A stretch of 64,000 bases of DNA. It comes from SZUA-320 sp963707875. GTDB lineage: Bacteria > Gemmatimonadota > Gemmatimonadetes > Gemmatimonadales > GWC2-71-9. Shown here piece by piece: positions 59,569-64,000 of this stretch. The stretch lies in NCBI GenBank assembly GCA_963707875.1, contig CAVPRU010000001.1, positions 1,054,001 through 1,118,000 on the forward strand, written 5' to 3'. The notes below the pieces were generated by a model, which was not told the DNA's origin, searched no databases, and worked only from the letters and a program-made list of their open reading frames with translations. Every line of letters begins with the position of its first letter. The first letter of the stretch is position 1. A program made the position numbers and the translations under genes.

Positions 59569-61212
59569 CTAGTCGTGGAGTCGGAAGGACCGCACGGAGC
59601 TGGTGAGCCGGACCGCGGCGTCCGCCAGCCGGGTGGCCGAGCTGGCCACTTCCTCGGTGCTGGCGTTGAGCTGTTCGGCGGCAGCGGCGATCTCCTCGGC
59701 CGAAGCGGCAAAATCCTCGGTGCCACTGGTCAGGTCTCCTGATCGGCCCGCGATCCCCTCGATCAGCTTCCGAACGTCCTCAGCCGACTTGGAAATCCCC
59801 TGGGTCCATTCGTCGTTCAGATTGGCCTGATCGGAGACCTGACCGAGTCCGGCGGCGGCCGACTGGGCCGTCTCCCGGGCCTTGAGGCCCCCTTCGCTCA
59901 GCCGGAGCAGCCGGTTCCGGGCGGCCGCGACCTGGGTCACCACCAGCCGGACCGTGTCGCGGGTCTGGCTGGCGGCCTGACCGGCCTGACTGGCCAGCCG
60001 CCGCACCTCGTCCGACACCACCGTGAAGCCCTTGCCGCCCTCTCCGGCCCGCTCGGCCTCGAGTGCGGCATTGATGGCGAGGATATGGGTCTGGCGGGCG
60101 ATACCGGCGGCCTGGGTGGCGAACTGTTCGATCGCTTCGGCGGTCCGGCTCAGGGCGTCGGCCTCCTCGACGCCGCGAGCCGCCTGCTCGGCAAGCTGGT
60201 CCAGCGCCGTCGCCCCCGCGCCCAGACCCTCCCGGTGGGTCCGGGCCAACTCGGCCAGGGCGGTGTTCCGCTGAGCGGCCTGGAGTGATCCCGCGGCAAG
60301 CTCGTGGGCGATGGAGAGAATTCGTCCGGCATCGTCCGCCACGGCGCGGACCAGCGCCGCCTGTCGGGTGGCCCGGTCGGTCAGATCGCTGGTGGTGGAG
60401 GCCACCTCCTGGGTGGAAGCACCCATCTCCTGGGTCGCCGCCGAAATCTGCTCGGCCATCGCGGCCGATTCGTCGGCCCCGACCCGGATTTCCGCTACCA
60501 GGGTCACCAGGGAGGTCACCATCGTACGAAGCGCCTGGGTCAGGGGGCCGCCACCAACCTGCTCGAACGCGGTCTCGGATACCTGGAGGTCACCCTTCGA
60601 GACCTGGATCGTCACCCGCTCGGCAGCCTCGATCGGCTGGAGGACCTTCAGGTCGAGCACCCGCCAACCGGCATAGAACAGGATCAGCCCCGCCAGGGCA
60701 AAGAGGCCGGCGTTCCGGAGGAGCGATAGCGTGATTCTGAGACGAGCCGCGGGGGTCCAGGCCAGAACGGCGAGATCGGTCCCCCGGGCCCGGGTGGTCG
60801 CGATGATCTGGCCGCCGAGGGTGGTCACCCGAACGTCGCCCATCGGGGGCATGAGGGCTTCCGGATCGGACCAGGGACCCGCGGTTACTTCCTCCGAGCT
60901 CCAGACTTCGACGCCATCCCGGCCCAGCACCGTGATCCCCAGCGCCTCACTGCTCTGGTGGGCGATGGAGTGGATGGCGGCGGCCAGCCCGGCCGGGAGC
61001 TCGGGGGTGCCATCCATGCCGGTTTCCAAGGAGGTGAGGTCGAGCAGTGCCCCGGCGCCCCGCACCGCGGTGGAGACGATTCGGGCAGACTCGCCATCGC
61101 GAACCCGTGACTCCTCGAGGGTCCAGAGCAGCATGGCGACGAGGGTCAACCCCAGTACCGCGAGGATCGCTAACCACTCAAGCGCCTTGGCCAGGGGATG
61201 GCGGCTGGACAT
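59569..61212 (-). CDS. methyl-accepting chemotaxis protein (orphan)
   Basis: The 547-residue receptor has an N-terminal TM helix (about 12-30), a periplasmic sensor of about 130 residues, a second TM helix (GLFALAGLILFYAGWRVL, about 168-185), a HAMP-like linker and a cytoplasmic coiled coil. The signalling tip reads EAERAGEGGKGFTVVSDEVR, then RLASQAG, close to the consensus. No che or flagellar genes are in the window, so it is an orphan receptor, perhaps for taxis or another che-like pathway. The sensor ligand is unknown. Confidence 0.93.
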   Translation of the reverse strand: MSSRHPLAKALEWLAILAVLGLTLVAMLLWTLEESRVRDGESARIVSTAVRGAGALLDLTSLETGMDGTPELPAGLAAAIHSIAHQSSEALGITVLGRDGVEVWSSEEVTAGPWSDPEALMPPMGDVRVTTLGGQIIATTRARGTDLAVLAWTPAARLRITLSLLRNAGLFALAGLILFYAGWRVLDLKVLQPIEAAERVTIQVSKGDLQVSETAFEQVGGGPLTQALRTMVTSLVTLVAEIRVGADESAAMAEQISAATQEMGASTQEVASTTSDLTDRATRQAALVRAVADDAGRILSIAHELAAGSLQAAQRNTALAELARTHREGLGAGATALDQLAEQAARGVEEADALSRTAEAIEQFATQAAGIARQTHILAINAALEAERAGEGGKGFTVVSDEVRRLASQAGQAASQTRDTVRLVVTQVAAARNRLLRLSEGGLKARETAQSAAAGLGQVSDQANLNDEWTQGISKSAEDVRKLIEGIAGRSGDLTSGTEDFAASAEEIAAAAEQLNASTEEVASSATRLADAAVRLTSSVRSFRLHD

Positions 61213-61259
61213 GAGGAGGATTCTATCACCTTCGCCGGGCCGGACACAGGGGCCCGGGC

Positions 61260-63764
61260 TCAGCGAGGGGTCGGACCGGGGCCGCCAGCGGGGATTCGAG
61301 TGCTCTCCAGCCGAACCCGCTCGTAGGCGGAACCGGCCATGCCATCAAGGACAGCCATGGTGAACTTGTCGCGGACGATCTTGGCGAACAGGCCTGACTG
61401 CAGGAAGGGATAGGGGATTCCATTCGGGGTATGGTGGAACGCCTCCCGGGCCCACTGCAGCGCCGCGTGGCGCTCCCCAAGCCAGGCATAGTAGATGGCC
61501 AATTCCTGGGCGTAGAGGGCAGGATCGAACCGACGTGCCGTGCGGTCGGCGGCATAGAGATGGAGCAGCGAATCGACCAGCGCCGTCGCCTCCGCCTGTC
61601 GCCCGGCGTCTTCGAGGCAGGCCGCCTTGGTGCCGATATAGGGACCGACATCGGTCGCGATGCACCGCGGGATCGCACCGTCAAGCAACAGGCCTCTCAC
61701 CAGCAGCCCCTTGGCGAGATCGAGGCTGGCGTCAATCCGGAGTGCCGAATCTGCAGCGGCGATCGCCAGGCGGTACTCCCCAAACCCGATGGCGTCCCAG
61801 GCAACGCTCAGCCGTCGGCCCGGGTTGGCCGGATCCTGAGACACGCCCCGCTCGGCCATCTCCAGCGCTTCGGCCTTCCGGCCTTCCCGCAGCAGGAGGA
61901 CGGAATACCAGCCCGGTTCTACCTCCCGGTTTCGGCGGAGGGCCCGGTCGAAACTGGCTCTGGCCTCCGTGACCGGGCCGCCGGCCTGATTGAGGATGTA
62001 GCCGAGGGCCATGTTCGCGAAGGCGGAGTTGGAGTCGAGCGCCACCGCCCGGCGAGCGTGAGCCAGGGAATGGGCCGCGGCCTCGTAGGGGCCCATTGCG
62101 TCGGCGTAGAGGTAGACGATCTGCAACGAGTAGAGATTGGAGAGCCGGGCGTGAGTCCAGCTGTCGGCCCCATCCAGCACCAGGGCTTCCTGGTACAGCT
62201 CAATCGCGGCATTGAAGCCTGCTGCGGTTCGCTTCCGCATCTCGACCTCTGCCCGGTCCCTGAGAGCAGTCAGCTTCGGGGACCTGGGCTTCACCGCGAT
62301 CTCCTCGGCTGGACGCGGGAGGCCAAGCCACGCCCCGAGGGAGTCTACCGCCGTCCGGAGCAGGACGGAGTAGTCCATCTTCAAACCGGCCCCCAGCCGA
62401 GCCTGTCGGAGTACCCCCCAGGTGGCACCATCCAGCAGCCGAACCTCAAGCTCGACCCCCCGGCCCGGAACCGTCCGGAGCGTAGAGGCAATCACCTGCC
62501 CAACGTTCCACCGACCTGCCGTCCGACGCTGATCCTGAGCACTGTCCAGATCGCGGACCGCGGTGTAGTCGAGTACCCTGACCTGTCCGGGCTCCTGCAG
62601 TCGGCGGGTCAGGTCCCACTGGAAATCCCGTTGAAACGCGGTGGCCGGCATCGGAAGCCCTGAGGTATCACCCTCCACCAGCGGTTGAAGGACCGCCAGG
62701 GCGGGCTCACCCGCCGACCCCTCCAGCGGGGCCGGTATCAGAGCCCTCGTGGCCCACCCGATCGCGACGACGAGAGCCGCGAGGGCCAGCACCCACGGAA
62801 TGAAACGATGGAGGATCGGTGAGGGGGCCGGCCCCTCAGCAGTATGAGTGCCGGAGGCGACCCCTGGATCGCTCAGGCGGATTCCCTCAAGGACCCGGAG
62901 GAGTTCATCGGCGGAGGCCCAGCGATCGGCCGGCTCCCGCTCCAGGCATTTCATGATGGCCGAACTCAGGGCCGGGGGAAGATCAGGCCGGGCAGCCTGA
63001 ATTGGGGCCGGGGATGACCGGACCTGGGCCGCGAGGATCTGACGGGTCGACATCCCGGCAAAGGGCACCTTGCCCGTCAGCAGCTCGTACGCGACCACGC
63101 CTACCGAGTACAGATCGGTACGTCCGTCGAGATCCTCACCCCCTCCGGCCTGCTCGGGAGCCATGTAGGCAGGAGTCCCGATCGCGAGGCCCGGTAGCGT
63201 GAGCGATTCCTGGGTGACTCGTGCGGTCAGGGCCTTGGCAATCCCGAAATCAGTGACCACTGCGTGGCCACCGGCGATGAAGACATTTTCCGGCTTGATA
63301 TCCCGGTGAATCACCCCGTGCCGGTGAGCATGAATCAGGGCTTCCAGAATATCCCGGAGGACCCGTACGAGGGTGGACGACGAAAAGGGCCCTTCCCGCT
63401 CCAGTCGGCTGCGCAGGGTTTCGCCCCGGATGTAGGGCATGATGTAGTAGGGGCCGCCGGTGCCAGCTTCGTAGTCCACGGTCCCAACGGCGAGAACCGG
63501 CACAATGCTGGGGTGTTGCAGCCTTGCGGTCTGCTGGATCTCCTGCCGGAATCGCTCCACATGCTGGGGTCCCACCAGATCCGGCGAGAGGACCTTCACC
63601 ACCACATCCCGGTTCAGGGCCAGTTCCTCGGCCAGGAAGACCCGGGACATGCCACCCCCGCTCAACTCCCGGATCAGTCGATACCGGTCGCCAAGTGCTG
63701 AGGCCAGGCGGGTCTTGAGCTCGGGCATGTCAGAGGGCCGCATCCATGGGTGTGATGGGATCAT
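61260..63764 (-). CDS. transmembrane Ser/Thr protein kinase with TPR tail
   Basis: The 834-residue protein has a PknB-type kinase domain with the ATP lysine K57 (in DVVVKVL), HRD at 153-155, DFG at 172-174 and the GTPAYMAPEQ activation segment. A single TM helix (FIPWVLALAALVVAIGWAT) leads to a TolB-like domain and a TPR array. It should phosphorylate cytoplasmic targets in response to a periplasmic cue. Three in-frame ATG starts lie within 36 bases (63764, 63743, 63728); none has a clear ribosome binding site. It is divergent from leuS. Confidence 0.94.
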   Translation of the reverse strand: MIPSHPWMRPSDMPELKTRLASALGDRYRLIRELSGGGMSRVFLAEELALNRDVVVKVLSPDLVGPQHVERFRQEIQQTARLQHPSIVPVLAVGTVDYEAGTGGPYYIMPYIRGETLRSRLEREGPFSSSTLVRVLRDILEALIHAHRHGVIHRDIKPENVFIAGGHAVVTDFGIAKALTARVTQESLTLPGLAIGTPAYMAPEQAGGGEDLDGRTDLYSVGVVAYELLTGKVPFAGMSTRQILAAQVRSSPAPIQAARPDLPPALSSAIMKCLEREPADRWASADELLRVLEGIRLSDPGVASGTHTAEGPAPSPILHRFIPWVLALAALVVAIGWATRALIPAPLEGSAGEPALAVLQPLVEGDTSGLPMPATAFQRDFQWDLTRRLQEPGQVRVLDYTAVRDLDSAQDQRRTAGRWNVGQVIASTLRTVPGRGVELEVRLLDGATWGVLRQARLGAGLKMDYSVLLRTAVDSLGAWLGLPRPAEEIAVKPRSPKLTALRDRAEVEMRKRTAAGFNAAIELYQEALVLDGADSWTHARLSNLYSLQIVYLYADAMGPYEAAAHSLAHARRAVALDSNSAFANMALGYILNQAGGPVTEARASFDRALRRNREVEPGWYSVLLLREGRKAEALEMAERGVSQDPANPGRRLSVAWDAIGFGEYRLAIAAADSALRIDASLDLAKGLLVRGLLLDGAIPRCIATDVGPYIGTKAACLEDAGRQAEATALVDSLLHLYAADRTARRFDPALYAQELAIYYAWLGERHAALQWAREAFHHTPNGIPYPFLQSGLFAKIVRDKFTMAVLDGMAGSAYERVRLESTRIPAGGPGPTPR

Positions 63765-63782
63765 GGGGGAAAGTGGCTCTTT

Positions 63783-63798
63783 CCGCCAGATCTGGCGG
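63783..63798. promoter_or_regulatory. perfect 16-bp palindrome between the kinase and leuS
   Basis: CCGCCAGATCTGGCGG is a perfect inverted repeat in the 72-base gap between the divergent kinase and leuS genes. It could be a regulator-binding site or part of a leader hairpin; no T-tract follows. Confidence 0.4.
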
Positions 63799-63836
63799 CT
63801 CCAGGCCCCAAGTCCAAGGGGTATTTACCTTTGGGG

Positions 63837-64000
63837 ATGACCGACAGCACCCCAGCCCCGATCGGCTACGACCCCGGGCAGATCGAACCCAAGTGGCAGG
63901 CCCGGTGGGCCGAGCGGCGGACCAACGAGCCAGACCTCGACGGCGCCCCGCGGCCGTTCTACAACCTCATGATGTTCCCCTACCCCTCCGCCGAGGGGCT
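63837..64000 (+). CDS. leuS: leucyl-tRNA synthetase, N-terminal part
   Basis: Only the first 54 codons lie in the window. They read YDPGQIEPKWQARWAERRTN, then FYNLMMFPYPSAEGL, which is the conserved start of LeuRS just before its HIGH signature. LeuRS charges tRNA-Leu. GGGG directly before the ATG is the only purine stretch, and a TATTTA-like element precedes it, so a short or leaderless transcript is possible. Confidence 0.95.
   Translation, partial: MTDSTPAPIGYDPGQIEPKWQARWAERRTNEPDLDGAPRPFYNLMMFPYPSAEG

Overview
The window is GC-rich bacterial chromosome, densely packed, with many ATGA start/stop overlaps and frequent GTG/TTG starts. Gene content points to a Gram-negative diderm: outer-membrane beta-barrels, CsgG and OmpA-like proteins, RND pumps and many lipoproteins. 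Membrane-anchored SARP-like regulators with TPR tails and a Ser/Thr kinase with a TPR tail recall Gemmatimonadota; that assignment is an inference from style, not from a marker search. No rRNA, tRNA, CRISPR array, transposase or integrase was seen.

Layout. 1-4.5 kb (minus): a three-gene operon led by a TIR-NACHT-pentapeptide-repeat protein, followed by a 513-residue protein of unknown function and a cysteine-rich zinc-ribbon protein cut by the window edge. This has the shape of a phage-defence operon and is one of the two best candidates here for an undescribed system. 4.6-9.9 kb (minus): two membrane-anchored regulators (SARP-type or SARP-like N-terminus, one TM helix, TolB-like domain, TPRs). 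10.0-17.1 kb (plus, divergent): seven tightly coupled genes, all with export signals: two OmpA-like proteins, a DUF11-like protein, three fibronectin-like or beta-sandwich proteins and a CsgG homologue. This is the second candidate, a probable envelope or export assembly. 17.2-19.7 kb: a large Ig-like lipoprotein on the opposite strand.

19.8-34.9 kb is an accessory stretch: a TolC relic, a lipoprotein serpin, a Phd/ParE toxin-antitoxin pair, a frameshifted LuxR-type HTH relic, a 116-bp imperfect inverted repeat, a membrane fusion protein and two RND pump subunits split by a ribbon-helix-helix/nucleotidyltransferase module with a perfect 21-bp palindrome, a frameshifted secreted metallopeptidase with a G12 tract, two paralogous lipoproteins, an aspartic-protease-like relic and a second nucleotidyltransferase module. 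The simplest reading is an efflux locus (tolC, MFP, RND, RND) that has been invaded and partly eroded.

35.0-43.6 kb is housekeeping: gyrA, a PLP-dependent dehydratase, a diguanylate cyclase with a degenerate receiver, an M1 peptidase, a lipoprotein and a saccharopine-dehydrogenase-like enzyme. A repeat-rich noncoding stretch follows (43.6-44.1 kb). 44.1-50.4 kb holds a surface-antigen barrel with a Tat-exported asparaginase, and an operon with both NAD-salvage enzymes (nicotinate phosphoribosyltransferase and a nicotinamidase-like hydrolase), a class V aminotransferase and a DUF502 membrane protein. 50.5-64 kb carries a lipoprotein with a strong terminator, selO, an Nramp-related transporter, a GMC dehydrogenase with its small partner and a ThDP enzyme, a beta-barrel, an orphan chemoreceptor, a Ser/Thr kinase and the start of leuS.
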